Positions 43,971 through 57,252 are shown, numbered from the stretch's first letter. The stretch is 64,000 nucleotides of DNA from Blumeriella jaapii (GCA_009599575.1 VWND01000067.1:992001-1056000), one strand, 5' to 3'. Translations and numbers: made by a program. The notes: generated by a model not told the origin, from the letters alone.

Positions 43971-44173
43971 TGTGACGATCTAATCAGTCGAAGGGCTGGA
44001 AGATCAGTCAACTGGTCGCCGAGTTTATATAATATAAAAGACGAGCCCTTGGTTCTATAACAAAAATATTTACTTAGAATTAACAATTGCAAAAAGCAGA
44101 AGTTATAAAAAAAAAGGTCTTATATATATAAATAGCTTTTATAATTAATAAAAGATCCACCAACAGACTAGAA
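43971..44173 (-). repeat. Gy-I copy E/F 3' LTR, truncated
   Basis: TGTGACGATCTAATCAGTCG... for 203 of about 268 bp, broken by the 5' end of LINE copy 2. The rest of this Gy-I copy resumes at 49906. Confidence 0.85.
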
Positions 44174-44219
44174 AGCTTGCTATCCTTCACAATATACACG
44201 GATTCTACTTTTTGTTCGC

Positions 44220-45920
44220 AACAATTATTAAATTTATTGCATTCGATTCGGAAAACTCGTTTTTTTCCGAATTTCGAAAAATCAGTTCGAAAGCTCGTCG
44301 CGTTCGCCGTACAGCTCGCGAAATGATTTTTTTCATTTTTTTTCGGTCGTCCGACGACCACGATCACGACCACAATTACGACGAATTATACATTCGCTTT
44401 ATAAACGCAATCTTACCGTTTTAATTGAATTTGTATTTTGAAAGAAAAAAATAAGCGAATATTTTTAGTATTCGCTTTTTTTCCTTCGCTTTAAAACACG
44501 AAGCGCGAATATTTACTATTGCAACGTCGGCTATTATTAATTAGCTCGACGAAGCAAACCGACAGTTTTAAATACGTCGCAAAATATAAGTATAATTCGC
44601 GACCGCTGCCGATAGCGTCGTAAATTAGCAAAAAAAGCCCGAAGCGCGATAATACGCCGAAAAATTTGCAAAAAGCTTTATTTTTTTTTGCAAACTCGCG
44701 CTTTTATCACTTTTTTCGCCGCTTCGCCAAATAACATCGATTTTTTTTCTTTTTTTATTAAATTAATTATTTAAGCAAATCGAATTTTATAAAAAATTTT
44801 AAAAATCTTAATAAATTCCGAAAAATTAAAATCGACTATTATTAAAAAACTATAATAATAAACGCGCCCGTTTATCAGCGGATTTTACGCGTTTTTTTAA
44901 ATTTGTTTATCGAAAATTAGCTAATAAAAGTTCGATAAAATTATCGCTTTTTAATTACGTCGGCGAAAAGCATTTTATTAAATAAATTTAATATTTTCGT
45001 TTTTAAACAAAAAATCGCGAAATTTATACCGGGCTTAACGAAAAACGCGATTAAAAACCTAACGCTTATAAAAACAAATTAAGCCTTTTATTTAATCGAT
45101 TTGAAAATTAAAGATTTTTTTATTATTTAAAAAAGCGTCGAAGTTTTTCGCAAAATATTCGGAGCCACCGCCGTACGTATTTCGAAAAAATAATAAAATT
45201 ACGCGGTATAAAACGTTTTAGCCACGGTTCCGAAGCTATTCGACGACGTTTTTTATTGCTTAAAATATATAAAAAACGAGGTTTTTATTTAAATAAAATC
45301 AAGCCGATTAATACGCGCTTTTTCCGATACAAAGCGAATCCAATTATAAATAAAAAAACTTAAATTATTTTTTTTTATAGCCAATTAAAAGCTTTACTTT
45401 TTTCGGCGTTAGCGCCTAAGCCAAGCTTATTAATAAAAAACCGGCTATATTTCGCTACGATTTTAAATGCTCAAACTTTTGCAATTTATTAATTTATATC
45501 CGATACGTTCGTTGCAATTATTATAGCAACCGAATATCAAATCACAATAGCCCGACCGGTTTTAATTATAAAACAGTTTTATAATACGCGAACTGCTATA
45601 AGCTATACGCTGCGAATTATTTACGCTGTTTTACGGCTTTTCGCCGCGTAAATAATAAAATAATACGATTAATTAAAAAAAAACTAAAAACTATTCGGCG
45701 ATTAAAAAAAACGGCTTATTCGATCGCGGTCATTTTTATTATTAAAACTTTTATTTTTTTAAATAATAATAATCCGGTTTTTAATAACGCGGGCCGAAAC
45801 GCGGAAACGTCGTAACGGCATACGAGCAAAAAACCATCGCATTTTTAATTATTATTTTCGCCGCGGCTATAACGTTAAACGTAATTTTTTCGAGCCGTTT
45901 AATTCGGAATTTAATTTTAA
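44220..45920 (+). pseudogene. LINE copy 2 ORF1
   Basis: Counterpart of 5230-6953. The frame 44212-44424 keeps an Asp-His repeat (DDHDHDHNYDE) where copy 1 has Asp-Tyr. The Cys/His region (about 45470-45650) is recognisable but several Cys codons are mutated. Confidence 0.65.
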
Positions 45921-46139
45921 AACAATCGCTGAATATTTAGCATTTTAGCCGAAAAACATATTCGATTTTCGACGATACGATTTTTATAACTTTTTCGCAA
46001 AGCATATTTTTTTTTATTTTATTAAAAACAATTTATCCGTTTTTATCGGATTAGCTACGAAATAAATTTTAAACTTTCGTAAACAAATCAGAAAAAATAA
46101 ATATTAATATTAACATTTTTATTTTTTAATAATAAAACA

Positions 46140-47010
46140 TTTATATAAGCAACGCGAAAAATTTCGTAACCGAAAATTTAAAACAAATTTTAATATTTAT
46201 TAAGCAAACGTTTAAAAAAAACATCCGAAGTATATTACGCTTTTGTATTTATACGATGCAAAGCGTATAAATATAATTTGCGTACAAAAATTCTAAAACG
46301 CTTCGAAAACTAAAACATAAAACTATTCGTTATACGATTTGTATATATCGATCGATTTATAAAACGAAACCGAAAAGAAAATCTTCGAGCAAATACGCTT
46401 TAAAATACTGATTTATATCCGAAAAAGCGTAAAGCTTAATTTATAATAACGACGATTAATTAACAGCAAAAATTTATTTCAGCTAAACGTAAATATATAT
46501 TTTATTTTTAACGTATATAAATAAAGCTATATTTAATAAATATTAAATTACGTAATATATTTCGAATTATTTTTCAATTATATAATAAACGGCGATTTTA
46601 ATGCTCGATACGATATTTTTAAGCCCGGATCGGATACGACAAAAAATAAAAAATATTTCGCGGATTAAGCTGTTATTTCGGATATAAATTTTATCGGCGC
46701 CGTTAGCGAATTTATTTATAATAAAAAATACGTTTTGAATTTTATTTTTTCGAACGTATTTAATTCGATTATTACGATACGGCACGATATCCATAACGGC
46801 TTAAATCACAAAACTTAAATAACGATTTTTTTTAGCAAAAAAAAAATACTCGTAATTCAAATATATTATAAAATACCCGATTTAAAATTCGGCAAATTCG
46901 CAAATTTAATACGCGCAAAAATCAGCCGATTCGCGGATTCCGTTATATTATCAACGCTTAAAAAACTAAACGAATATACGGCTGCGCTGGCCCGGGTTTT
47001 TTAAAAAAGC
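46140..47010 (+). pseudogene. LINE copy 2 ORF2, endonuclease domain
   Basis: Counterpart of 7150-8020, with the GDFNARH box read as GDFNAR-YDIF (about 46590) and the terminal SDHE region at about 46800. Interrupted by many stops; the minus-strand frame 46567-46794 is its shadow. Confidence 0.7.
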
Positions 47011-47649
47011 ATTATAGCTGCCGGGAAGCTTTTTTAAAAAAGTTTACAAATTATTTTATAATAAACCGACGAATATTAAAAAACTAAAAACAAACATTTG
47101 CGAATACGCAAAATAATATACGACGGTGAAATTCTCGAAAAAACCAAGCAATTCTTCGTTATAATACGCAAAGCGAAAAAAAACTATTAGCGAAAGCTTA
47201 TTAACGGAATCGATAATAACGAAAAGCTGTATAAAATAATAGGCTAGCATCGAATAATTACGAATTTTAAAACTTTTTTATTAATAATAAATAGCACGGT
47301 AATCGAAAATATCAAAAATAAAACTAATGTTTTGAAAAACGAAGTATTTGGCCGCTTTTTAGCTAACGACGATTTCGATTAAAATCCTTTTATCGAATAA
47401 GCAGAATCGGGCCATTTTTTTTAAATAAACTCCGTATTGTTCGAAAAAATTAAAAAATATTACATCGGAATTATTAATATTTCTTCGGATATTAACCGGA
47501 TTACGGTAAAACTTTTAAAAGCTTATTAAAAAAAAATTAAAACCGTTATATATAATTTATTTAACCGCTGTTTCGCAACGAATTATTTTCCGACTTTATA
47601 AAAGCTGGCCGAAATAGCTATAATAATTAAAATTAATAAACGAAATAAA

Positions 47650-48450
47650 AATTTTTTATATTCGTAGCGCCCGATCGATTTTTTTTTTATATATTCAAAA
47701 GCTTCGAAATTATCGTTAGCAAAATCGCGTAAACAACGCTTACGACCGGCCTATTTAATTTATAATATAAAAGCGCTTTTCCGAAACGCTTTGCTTTCGA
47801 TCTGGCAGCGTATTTTACGGCCGATATCGAAACTGCGTTCGCCGCTAAAAAATATATTACGATTATTATTTTAAACGTGTAAAACGCGTTCGACGCCGTT
47901 TTAATCCGACGCCTATTTAAAAATAACCGAATAAAAAAAAAATTTTATTTTTTTTATTAATTAAATCGTTTTTTACGAAACGACGAATATAAATACGATT
48001 CGAAAAAAAAACCATCGATTTCAGCTACGTTTATTACGGCACTTTTTAAAAATCGCTATTTTTCCCGGTTTTATTTATATTATACTTAATAAAATTGCTT
48101 AATCAAAATTTTATTTTTCGCTTTAAATACGCAAACGATATACTAATTTATCGTATTTTATATAATTTAAACGATAATATCGAATTATTTGCGAAAAACG
48201 TTCGCGATATTTTCGAATAAAAAAACGAATATAAAATCGTTTTCGCGCCGGAAAAAATCGAAATAATATATATTATTACGTAAAATAATAAGTACGTTTT
48301 TTCGATTATAATCGACGATAAAATTACGATTTTTTGTATTATTACGACGAAAAAAAACAAGCAATCCGCGCTGCGCTAACTAAAGATTTGATTCGATCGA
48401 AAGCTTATTTTCAAACGATACGTTAAAAAACGCGTAAGCAAAATATAATA
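47650..48450 (+). pseudogene. LINE copy 2 ORF2, reverse transcriptase
   Basis: Counterpart of 8650-9450. The V-x-N-A-F-D-A-V box (about 47875-47900) and F-x-Y-A-N-D-I-L box (about 48120) are visible, again with Asp-to-Asn changes. Confidence 0.75.
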
Positions 48451-49129
48451 AACGGCGTAATATATCAAAAGTTTCGGCCGAATTAATAATAGCCTTTCGG
48501 CCAGCGCGCTGCGAAAAGCAGTAATTATTTATATTTTTTTTTCGATATTATTTAAAACCGAAATTTAATACGCAGATCGTACGAAATTTAAACGCCGAAT
48601 CGAACGAAACAGCCAAATTAATATCCGTTTCGGCGGTTATATCGATTTAATATAAAAAATTATTATTTTAGCCGTACGAAAAGTACTTTTTATATAACGC
48701 ATTATTTTTTTTATTATAATAATACGAAACGCAAGCTTTTTTTCCGCGAACGCGGCTTTAAAAAAAGCCAAAGCACGTTTTGCGATAAAACTGCGAATCG
48801 TAAACGAAACGCATTTTTTAATCCAACGTATTTTTATTTTAATAGTTTCTTGAAATAAATACGCGGGTATATATATAGCCGCTAAAACGAAAATCCAGCG
48901 CTTCGGCGATATTTTTTTATAAATCCTACGATTTAAATTAATTTTTTTGCATTTTTCGCCCGGCAGCCGCACCGATTTTATTATAAGCGTTAAAAAAAAA
49001 ACCGCGGAAAATTTTAAAAAATAATAAGCAAAACTATTTTTCGAAAACGTTACGATTTTTTCGAACGGCTGCGAAAAATATAAAAACGACGCTTATTTCG
49101 TAGGCTACAAATACGTTATATACAAAAAC

Positions 49130-49905
49130 CGCAAGCAAATAGCGTTTAAATACGGCTCGATAAACGATTATTTCTACGTTTTCGACGCAAAAGCGATAAA
49201 AGCATAAAAAAGCTTATAAAAAGCTGCGAATATGCCAGCCGAAATACGCACGTAAAAATTATAAATATATATCGATAATATTTTAGTAATTTAAAAAATA
49301 CGCGGAATACTTTTTTATTTTTTTTATAAGCTTTTTTGGCCTGTTAAAAATAATAAAAACATATAACGTAAAAATCAAATAAACACCGGGCTATACGGGC
49401 ATCGAAAATAATAAAGCCGCCGATAAACTAGCAAATGCGAATATAAAAAAAACTTTTTAAAATAAAAGTTTTGCGTTCGAACCGATTGTAAATAAAATAC
49501 GTTTCGATTTCAGAAAAATGCGAGATTCGCATCGAAGCCGCTAATAAAAAACAGCTAGCAAAAAGCTTTTACGAAATTATAAGCGGTAGAATCCGGTTTA
49601 CGCAGTTAAACTTTTGCCGAAGCTCGATATACCGAAACGATTGTTTATTATTATTTAGCGATTAAAATTATTTATAAAAATTACGAATAATATTACGTTA
49701 AATATAATTATACCGACGCCGAATTGCGTTGCAAATGCAAAAAGCTTAAAATTTTATTATATTTAATATTATACCGTCGCGCGATCAAACGTTTTTTTAA
49801 TAGTCTAAAAAAACTCGATTAAACGCTTTTTTCCGAACCGAACGAAAAGCCGTAATATTTTTTAAAAACCTGTTTTACGAGCCAAAAGATTTTGTAACGT
49901 TTTTA
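49130..49905 (+). pseudogene. LINE copy 2 ORF2, RNase H and partial C-terminus
   Basis: Counterpart of 10150-10930. RNase H box PGYTGIENNKAADKL at about 49390-49430; the terminal Cys/His region (about 49700-49790) is present. The frame ends at the junction with Gy-I sequence at 49905/49906. Confidence 0.75.
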
Positions 49906-51662
49906 ATATTAGTTCGAAAGCAATTGCGTAGTTTTGCGAGCGTTAAAATAAACGGTGGAAATTTGGTCGTGCATTTTTCGTATAAAAGCTAAACGAAAAT
50001 AATCGACGTTTGGGATTATTAAACGATCGTAATATAACAGCAAATCGCGTTTAAGCGTATACGAAATATTATTATCGTCGTATTTTTTCGTAGCGTTTTA
50101 TACAGCTTTTTTTCGAAAAGTTATTAGGCTGCTAGTTATGCGATTAGCGTAAAAAATTTGATTAATAATACGAAGTGCGGAAAAAAGATTAGCTATTTCA
50201 ACGATAAAAACAGCTGTTTCGAAAGCCGTGGAAGATCGAAGTTTTTTAATTAAAAAGCGATAATTAATCTGATTTGTTCGAAAAAGGGTTTGCAGACGCT
50301 AAATGCGTTTAAAAAAGTTTTAGCGGTCGAGTTCGTTCGTACGACGTGTTAATACGTCAGCTAAAAAATTATGTTTATTTAATTTGTACGTAATAAAAAA
50401 ATTATAATCGGCGAAAAGCTCGGCCTAGCGTGCTTATCGAGCGTTTAAAAGTTTGGAAGTTATAAAGTATTTCAAAGCTTTATAATTAGTAATTATTTTG
50501 ATTTAATAAATTAAATTAGCTAATTTAATACGAAAATTGCTTAAAAATTTTACGATTGCGAGCATTTTTTTATCGTATACGACGTAGTTTAGTTTTGCGA
50601 AAGCTAAGATTTTGCTAAAATAAGCGACTGGAAACCAGTCGTTATTATAAAATTGCGAAAACATAAAAGCTATTACGCCGTCGGAAACGTTAGTTTTTAA
50701 TATGCAAAAAAAATCTTGCCTGTAATATTATAAAACTGGTGCAATAATAAAAGCTAATGTAAAAAGATCGAAACTTTTTTAATATTCAAAAATGAAATTA
50801 TAAAAAACGTTAGCTTTGGTCAAATAAATTAAAAGCTTTGCAATTATACCGTAGTTTCGAATAAAACGTTGATAAAAGTGACAAAAACCAAAAAAGCTTT
50901 GTACATTTTTTATAATAATAAAAGGTTTTTAATAAGCGATCACGAAGATTTTTTTTAAGTTTATTTTTAAGCTTTTAATAAAAATAATAAAACTTAAATA
51001 ACGGATTCGAATAACGTTGAATTTAAATTTCCGAATATCGGCTTGTAATTTAGCGTCAGCGAACTTTTAAAATATTTTGCGAACGTATATAGCGTATTTT
51101 AAAAGGTCGGACGAATAAATAAAAATATTATTTAAATATGCAATATAAAAATCGTTTAAATAATCAAAAAAAACGTCGTTTATATAGCGTTAATAAATTA
51201 CGGATTTATTAAAAAAGCCAAAAAGTAGTATTTTGCATTTATAAGCGCCGTAACGCGTACGAAATATCGTTAGTTTTTTATTAGCGGGATTTATTCGAAT
51301 TTTGTAAAAGATTTAACGAATATCGAGCTTTGTAAAAATTCGCGTTTTCGAAAAACGAGCAAAGATTTTATCGATAAAAAAGAAAAAATAGCGATTTTTA
51401 CGAATAATATTATTAAAAGCTCGATAATCGATACAAAAACGTAATAAACCGTCGGGTTTTTTAATAAAAAGCATTGAAACAGCGAAAAAAGCGGTGAAAA
51501 ATTCGATAAAGTTTTTATTAAAATTATTTTGCAAATAAGTTTTAATAATTTCGAGCTTCGAAATCGATATTTTGTATAAAAAAATATATTTTAGCTTTTT
51601 TTTATTTATAATAAGCTCGATCTTATAATCGTAAGGCCGGTAAAAAGCTAGCTCGTTATTAA
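49906..51662 (-). pseudogene. Gy-I copy E/F pol: integrase part, RNase H, RT
   Basis: Minus-strand Gy-I sequence equal to about 18470-20215 of copy A. RT is best preserved at 51313-51534 (IKKPDGLLRFCIDYRAFNN, FTKLDIR). RNase H covers about 50340-50900 and a partial integrase 49906-50330. The right edge (51662) is the insertion site of the complete Gy-II element; the same pol resumes at 62948 with a short repeat (TTAA/TTAG) on each side. Confidence 0.85.
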
Positions 51663-51929
51663 TGTAAAACGGTGATACCTTGTATTGATAAGAGTTGGTA
51701 GTTTTAGCTATGGTCGAGGCATGGATCCTTCCGAGACCCCCTGCTATTAACTATCTTCAACAGGTATAAAAGCAAAGCATCTCCTTAAATAATATTATAA
51801 GCACGCAGTTTAATTCATACTTTTACTTATTTTTTTTTTCCTTTTTTCAGTTTCTTCTAGAAATTCCCTAGACTATTTTACCCATCGACATATGGCCGTA
51901 TTAGTTTGGTTTTCCTATCTACTTTTACA
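51663..51929 (+). repeat. Gy-II 5' LTR
   Basis: TGTAAAACGG...CTACTTTTACA, 267 bp, canonical TG...CA. Much less RIP-mutated than the interior. A TATA box (GGTATAAAAGC, TATAAAAG at 51765-51772) supports promoter function. Confidence 0.92.
51765..51772 (+). promoter_or_regulatory. TATA box in Gy-II LTR
   Basis: TATAAAAG, conserved in the 3' LTR and in copy C. Confidence 0.55.
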
Positions 51930-52671
51930 TTTGATAATCTACGCAAAGATTCAAACTTCGGTATTTCGTTTTTATATATTCGCCGATGCATCTTTTAAGT
52001 TTACAATCAAAATCGATTTCGATATTTCGCCACTACGGCTTAAAAGACTTTTTATATAATATTATTCGCAGTTATATTATATAAAAGATTTTTAATAACT
52101 TTTTTTATTTTGCGCATAATTATTAGATTACAAAAATGCAATATATCTTAAAAACGTTTAAAATTACGGTCAGGCAATTCTAAACCGTGCGAAGTTTAAA
52201 GCTCGAAAATCGCTTTTTTATTTAAAAATAACAAATCGAATATTGGTTTATACGCTTCGACCGCTGCGCTCGGCTTTTTTAATTTAGATTTTTCTTGGTC
52301 AAACGCTTGGCGAAAATTCAACCTTCTGATTTTACGCTTTGTAATTATAGCAATTACAATTTGCGGCTTTTTATTAAAAATAGTAAAAATGGCTGTACGT
52401 GCATTGGTTTGAGCCACGGAATATCGAAACCGTAAATCATACAGCAATATTATATTAATTCAGTTAACTTACTAAAAAATAAATTTTTTAATATATTATT
52501 TAAATATTTGGACGCAATTTTATTTTATTTAATTTTTTCAAAAAACACAAAAACCTTTTTGATAGCTCTTTTATTAAAAACGATTTTTTTCACGCTGAAA
52601 ACCTTTAATTTGCAACTTCAGAAAACACTCATTTATTTAATTCAAATCTTATTAATACTTTTACTAATACT
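51930..52671 (+). other. Gy-II 5' leader
   Basis: Untranslated-looking AT-rich leader between LTR and gag; the same sequence flanks the LTR of copy C (25754 downward). The chance frames 52196-52447 (minus) and the start of 52508-52882 (plus) show no family features. Confidence 0.5.
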
Positions 52672-54110
52672 ATGGACAACGACGCTTTTCGTTTTCTTAT
52701 GCGAGGCCGCATGCTTCTTTTTGGCTTTTTTGGTGCATTTTTATTTAATAGCGCCAACGTTACCGATTTTATCGAGAAATATAAAAAAACTTATAAGAAT
52801 TTCGGAGTTTTTAAGACCGAAATATTCGATAAACTTTTTTGCTATTATGATTCAATTATTAAAGATATTATTAAATCGATAAATAAATAAAAAGCTATTA
52901 AGGCTCGAAACTGGCGTAAGCTGGTTAAAGCTTTGAAATCGGAATTCCGAAACTACGATCGCTAGCAAATTCGCGATACTATCGCTTTTTTTAAGCAGTT
53001 TGTTATAACAATCCGCTAAGTTAAAAAACTCAAAGCTTATTGTCGTATTTATACGAAAGTTTTTAACGTTCTGGTTAACAAAAAGGTTTTAAGCGAAATT
53101 AAGCAGAAAAAGTTGTTTTTACTTGGCCTTTTAATCAGCATTCGCAACAAAACTATTAAATATTTTAAAATTAATAAATAAAACCTTGAAACTTTCGATT
53201 AGTATTTTAAATTTGTAAAATTCGTTTTTAAGCAAAACTAAAGCGAACGTATTATTAAAGCCATAAACCAAAAAAAATCTTCTTTTTTTATTTATAAAAA
53301 AAACGTGGAAGCTCTAATGCAGAAATATGCTTAGCTACTAAAAGTTACCGAAATCGCCAAGAAACAATCAGTTATTATATTATTTAATCGTTTTGCAAAA
53401 TTTATTAGCTTAAAAAAGTTTAATAAAAACATCGAAACTTTCGTATTAAAATTTACCGATATTAAAATTTAAAAGCTTTAAAGCAAAATCGAAAGTCTTA
53501 TACAGCAGCAGAAAAAACTTTTTTACGTTAATTCGAATAATAAAAACGACCAAAATAGTTTTTACAATAATTATTTTTTTTAAAATACGCGAAGCGATCA
53601 GCTTCGCCAAGCTATCGTAAAAATAATAGCTGCCCAATAGCAACTTCTCCGTGCTAACGATTAAAATCAGCGAAATACTAATTATAATAACGATTATCAG
53701 AAAAAAAAAGGAAACCAGCGCGAAAACCAAAATCGCGACTATTAAAATAATAAAAGTAATTATTAAAACAAACCCTGTGGTTTTAAATATGGATTCTGTA
53801 ATAATAAAAAAATTCATTGCGAAAAACCTTATATTCGTTTTAAATGCAAAGCATTTAATTTTTATATAAACAATAGTATTTGTTATATTAATAAATACGG
53901 AGCGATCTGCTTCGGACCGACGGAAGCAGAAATAAGTTTTTTTAACAAAGCTGAAAACCAAAGCTGATTAAATATTATTCGCTTAAAAGTAAAAAGTACG
54001 AAATAGAACGATTGCTTAAAAAACAGAAAAGATGCAAAACGATTTTTATTAATAAAAGAAAAAACATTTCAAAAAGCGTATTAATTAAAAAGAAAACCTT
54101 TATCCTAAAT
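52672..54110 (+). pseudogene. Gy-II gag
   Basis: ATG at 52672 opens a frame that reads through RIP-type stops for more than 1.2 kb. N terminus MDNDAFRFLMRGRM, then NSANVTDFIEKYKKTYKNFG, the start of the capsid-like region of this Gypsy group. A helical body follows (RNYDR, DTIAFFKQFV, LKAYCRIYTKVFNVLVNKK), then an Asn/Gln-rich linker (53660-53800). A Cys-bearing segment (HCEKPYIRFKCKAFNFY..CYINKYGAICFG, 53815-53915) probably derives from a zinc knuckle. The minus frame 53446-53961 is its antisense shadow. Copy C (23388-25754) is the same gene on the opposite strand. Confidence 0.72.
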
Positions 54111-54119
54111 ATAAATAAA

Positions 54120-55130
54120 GTTTAAATATATAAATGGAAAACAAATATATATATTATTAATATAAGTATCGCATTTGCAAATATTATAGCTGCGCAATTA
54201 AGCCAGCGAATCATAAAAAAGCAAAATGCTTCTGTTTTATTCGTTAAACCAATTGATAAAAAAAAAAACGTCAGAATCGAAAAGGAAAAAGATTTTGAAA
54301 TTCGAAAAAAAACCGATGAAACTATTAGAAAAACGCTTATAATAAAAAAAATTAACGACGATATAAAAGATATCGATATCGACATTCCGATTCAAATCAT
54401 TTAAAAAGTACCAGCTTTTAAGCGTTCATTATTAATGCGAAGCGAGAAATAAATCGATAAATATATCAGCCCCGAAGCCGTCGACGAAGCTATTAAAAAA
54501 ATTATAAAATAAAAAATTAAATTAAAATTCAACGATTTATTTAGCACAGAAAAAAGATTCGACAAAATTATTAACAAACAAATTTTTGTATTAAAAAAAA
54601 ACGAAAAAATTAAAATTATTCGAAAAAAAAACGATTTTAAATTGGAAAAAAACCAGAAAAAAATTTATAATATCGCAGTTAATTTAGCCGACGGAAAGAA
54701 ATCCTCGGAAAAAGTCAGCTTTTTGGCTTTCGCTATAAAAACCTAAAAGTCAAAACGACGAAACTGCTTTTATACGGCTATAAAAGTATTAAAAATAAAA
54801 ATTATATTTAAAAAAAGTACGACCGCCCTCGCTTTATTCGATAGTAGAGCCGAAGTTAATTGCATAAATCAAAACAGCCGAAGCTAATAGTGTTTCGATT
54901 ATCATCGATAAGCGAATGATTTATATTATCGTTAATAAAAATACTATTGAGTTTAATGGAATTGTACGAAATATAAAAGTGGACGTTAAAAATATTGTTA
55001 TTTATAAAAACTTTTTAATAATAAAAAAATGCTTTTATTTTATTATTTTTGAAATACCCTGGATTTTGGAAAATTTCGTCAGCTTTAAATACACCGAGAA
55101 CGGCCAGATAAAAGCTTTTTTTTGAAACTG
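54120..55130 (+). pseudogene. Gy-II linker and aspartic protease
   Basis: After a charged linker (FEIRKKTDETIRKTLIIKK; later KVPAFKRSLL and YISPEAVDEAIKKII) the frame reaches ALALFDSRAEVNCIN (about 54835-54880), a retropepsin D-S-G-A-E-V-N box with Gly changed to Arg. The open piece 54916-55125 continues the protease-like fold (IIVNKNTIEFNGIVRNIKVD; FIIFEIPWILENF, expected G-x-P-W). The linker resembles the conserved region found between gag and protease in large fungal Gypsy polyproteins; I do not assign it a formal domain. Confidence 0.65.
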
Positions 55131-55272
55131 GAACCGATTTTTTTAAGATTAAATTACCGTCGCCGGCGATAAGATTTTTTTAATCGACGTTTTATCGGGA
55201 AACGAATAGCCGGCTTTAGTTTTAAAACAGACGCTGGGCTATAATAAAACCTGGAAAATATTCGGCTAAAAG

Positions 55273-55307
55273 CATTCGCGTTATTAATCGAAATGACACC
55301 GCGAATA
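55273..55307 (+). repeat. 35-bp palindromic module (Gy-II, protease-RT linker)
   Basis: CATTCGCGTTATTAATCGAA... ending ACACCGCGAATA. In the RT frame it reads AFALLIEMTPRIK. See findings. Confidence 0.72.
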
Positions 55308-55639
55308 AAATTGGTTAATATTAATATTTTTGGTTATTAACTCGGAAATAAAAGTTTCGAAAATTTCGTTTTCGTATTAAACAAACCCGATTTATATATT
55401 CTACCTTTTTGTATTAATATCAGCATTTTTTATAAGCGCAAAGCTAATAAAATACGATTCGTAAATCTTAGCGAATCCGATAAAGATATTTTCGGAAAAA
55501 TAAACGATTGGTTCGAAAAAAACGAAGTAGCAAAACCATTCCAATCAGTTACTAGCGAATTCGAAAGACTTATTATCGGCCGATTTTCCAATTTATTATT
55601 TGACAGCCGATTTATAAAAAAACGATTTAATAATTTAGC

Positions 55640-56560
55640 AATCGAAACCTAATTTTTGTCAAAAAAGAAAAAGATTTTGTACGAAGTTTTACGCAATCGA
55701 GAAAAGGTAATAGCTTTCGATTTTACCGAAATAAGCCAATTCAGCTTTGACGTTACGCTTTATATTAATATTAAAACCGTGCCTTACGAAGCCTGGCAAA
55801 AAAAAACCTTTTCAGTTTTTAAAGCTTTCCAGGATAAAATAATCGAAATGTTAAAAAAACGAATCAAGCAAAAAATCTTCGAATTCTGCTACGGCTTATA
55901 CAAAAACAAATGGTTTATCGTTGCGAAAAAAAAAAAAAACATTTATAAATTTATTACCGCAGTCGTCGAAATAAACAAAATAACGATACGAAACGCTAAC
56001 GTGCCATTTAACGTCGATTAATTTTCGAACGAATTCGCAAGATTAACGATCGCTTTCTTTTTCGATTTGTTTTTCGGCTACGACCATTTGGTATTTAATC
56101 TACGATTTCGAAACATAACGGCAATTTAAATATTAATCGGTCTGCTGCGTATAACGAAAGTACTTATGGAAGCTATTAATTTAATCGCTTAATTCGTAAA
56201 AATCGTATATAAGATTTTTATAATTTATATTTCTAATATTACTTTTTTTTACGTTAACGACGGCGGAGTAAAAGACTCCAGATTATATTACAATAATAAA
56301 AAAATCCTTTTTAAAATTCGACGTTATATAATAAAACACATTTAAAATATCGATAAAATTATGGTCTGCTTCGAAAAAGCCAAAGCTATTATTGACTTTC
56401 GATTAAAATTTTGTATGCCCGAAATAGATATCGTTGGTTATATAACTAATAGCGCTGGCCGTTATTTTCAACGAAAAAAAATTAAAAAAATTTGCAAATA
56501 AAAAAAATATAAAAATATTACCGAAACCAAAACTTTTATTAGGGTTGTGATTTACTACCG
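55640..56560 (+). pseudogene. Gy-II reverse transcriptase
   Basis: The open stretch 55656-56021 holds the RT N-terminal region: EVLRNREKVIAFDFTEISQF, TVPYEAWQKKTFSVFKAFQD, KIFEFCYGLYKNKWFIVAKK and INKITIRNANVPFNVD. This is the distinctive series of a large fungal Gypsy group in which the substrate loop reads TVPHKAW and NPWFLVKKK. Motifs A to C follow with stops (about 56080-56300). Catalytic boxes are degraded. The frame differs from those of protease and RNase H, so indels have occurred. Confidence 0.85.
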
Positions 56561-56689
56561 CAATTAAATTAAAAACTTTTTTTAGAAAGCTGCATTTATT
56601 TACGCCACGATAAAAAAAAATCGATTTCGTTTAAAAAGAAAAGCAAAGCAAAGTTATAAAAGTTTTTAAAAACGATTTTTTATCGGCTT

Positions 56690-57115
56690 TATCGCTTATG
56701 CGGATCGATTACAGCCTAGACGCAGAAGAAATTATTTTGATTATCGACGCTAGTATTTTCGGTTAAGGAGTTATATTATAACAAATCGATAAAAACAAAA
56801 AACGGCATTTTTTACGATTCGAAAGCGGCTTATAATTCTCCGCGGAAATACGCTACGATATTATCAAACGAAAATATCGAAACGCTTTTAAAATAATAAA
56901 AAAAATAAAAAGCGAATTATACGGCGTATATTTTATTTTGAAAACAAACGCGAAAATTTTTATCGATTAATTAAATAAAAAAGCCAATAACTTATTAAAA
57001 GCATTCGTTATTAATTAAATAGCTTAAATACGATTTATGGATTTCGAAATCAAATATATTAAAAGAATAATTAATACAGCGGCAGACGGCTTTTCCAAAC
57101 GAAAACGTTTTTATT
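56690..57115 (+). pseudogene. Gy-II RNase H
   Basis: RIDYSLDAEEIILIIDASIFG carries the first catalytic Asp (DASxxG). KKRHFLRFESGL and EIRYDIIKRKYRNAFKIIKK (K-R-E to K-R-K) follow, then VYFILKTNAKIFID and YIKRIINTAADGFSKRK. Domain order and spacing are complete. The linker that follows contains two tandem copies of the palindromic module. Confidence 0.85.
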
Positions 57116-57217
57116 CGTCTGATTTCGCTGAATAAAACGAATAAAATATTAACGAATAAATTGCTAACGAAATCGGCTGCTTTGTTATTTGCGCTTTGGG
57201 TTTTATAAAGCCAAAAC

Positions 57218-57252
57218 CATTCGCGTTGCTATTTCGGTTGGCATCGCGAATG
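57218..57252 (+). repeat. 35-bp palindromic module, copy 1 of tandem pair
   Basis: Arms CATTCGCGTTGC and GGCATCGCGAATG; the outer 8 bp of each arm are perfectly complementary. Loop about 9 bp. Confidence 0.85.

Larger units (their letters stand above)
44174..49905 (+). mobile_element. Tad-like LINE copy 2, 3'-truncated
   Basis: Colinear with LINE copy 1 from its first base (compare 5184) to a point equal to about 10930 of copy 1, so the last 0.55 kb including 3' UTR and (TAC)n tail is missing. LINEs normally lose 5' sequence on insertion, so loss of the 3' end implies a later deletion, consistent with the missing 1.4 kb of the host Gy-I copy at the same junction. More RIP-damaged overall than copy 1. 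Confidence 0.85.
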
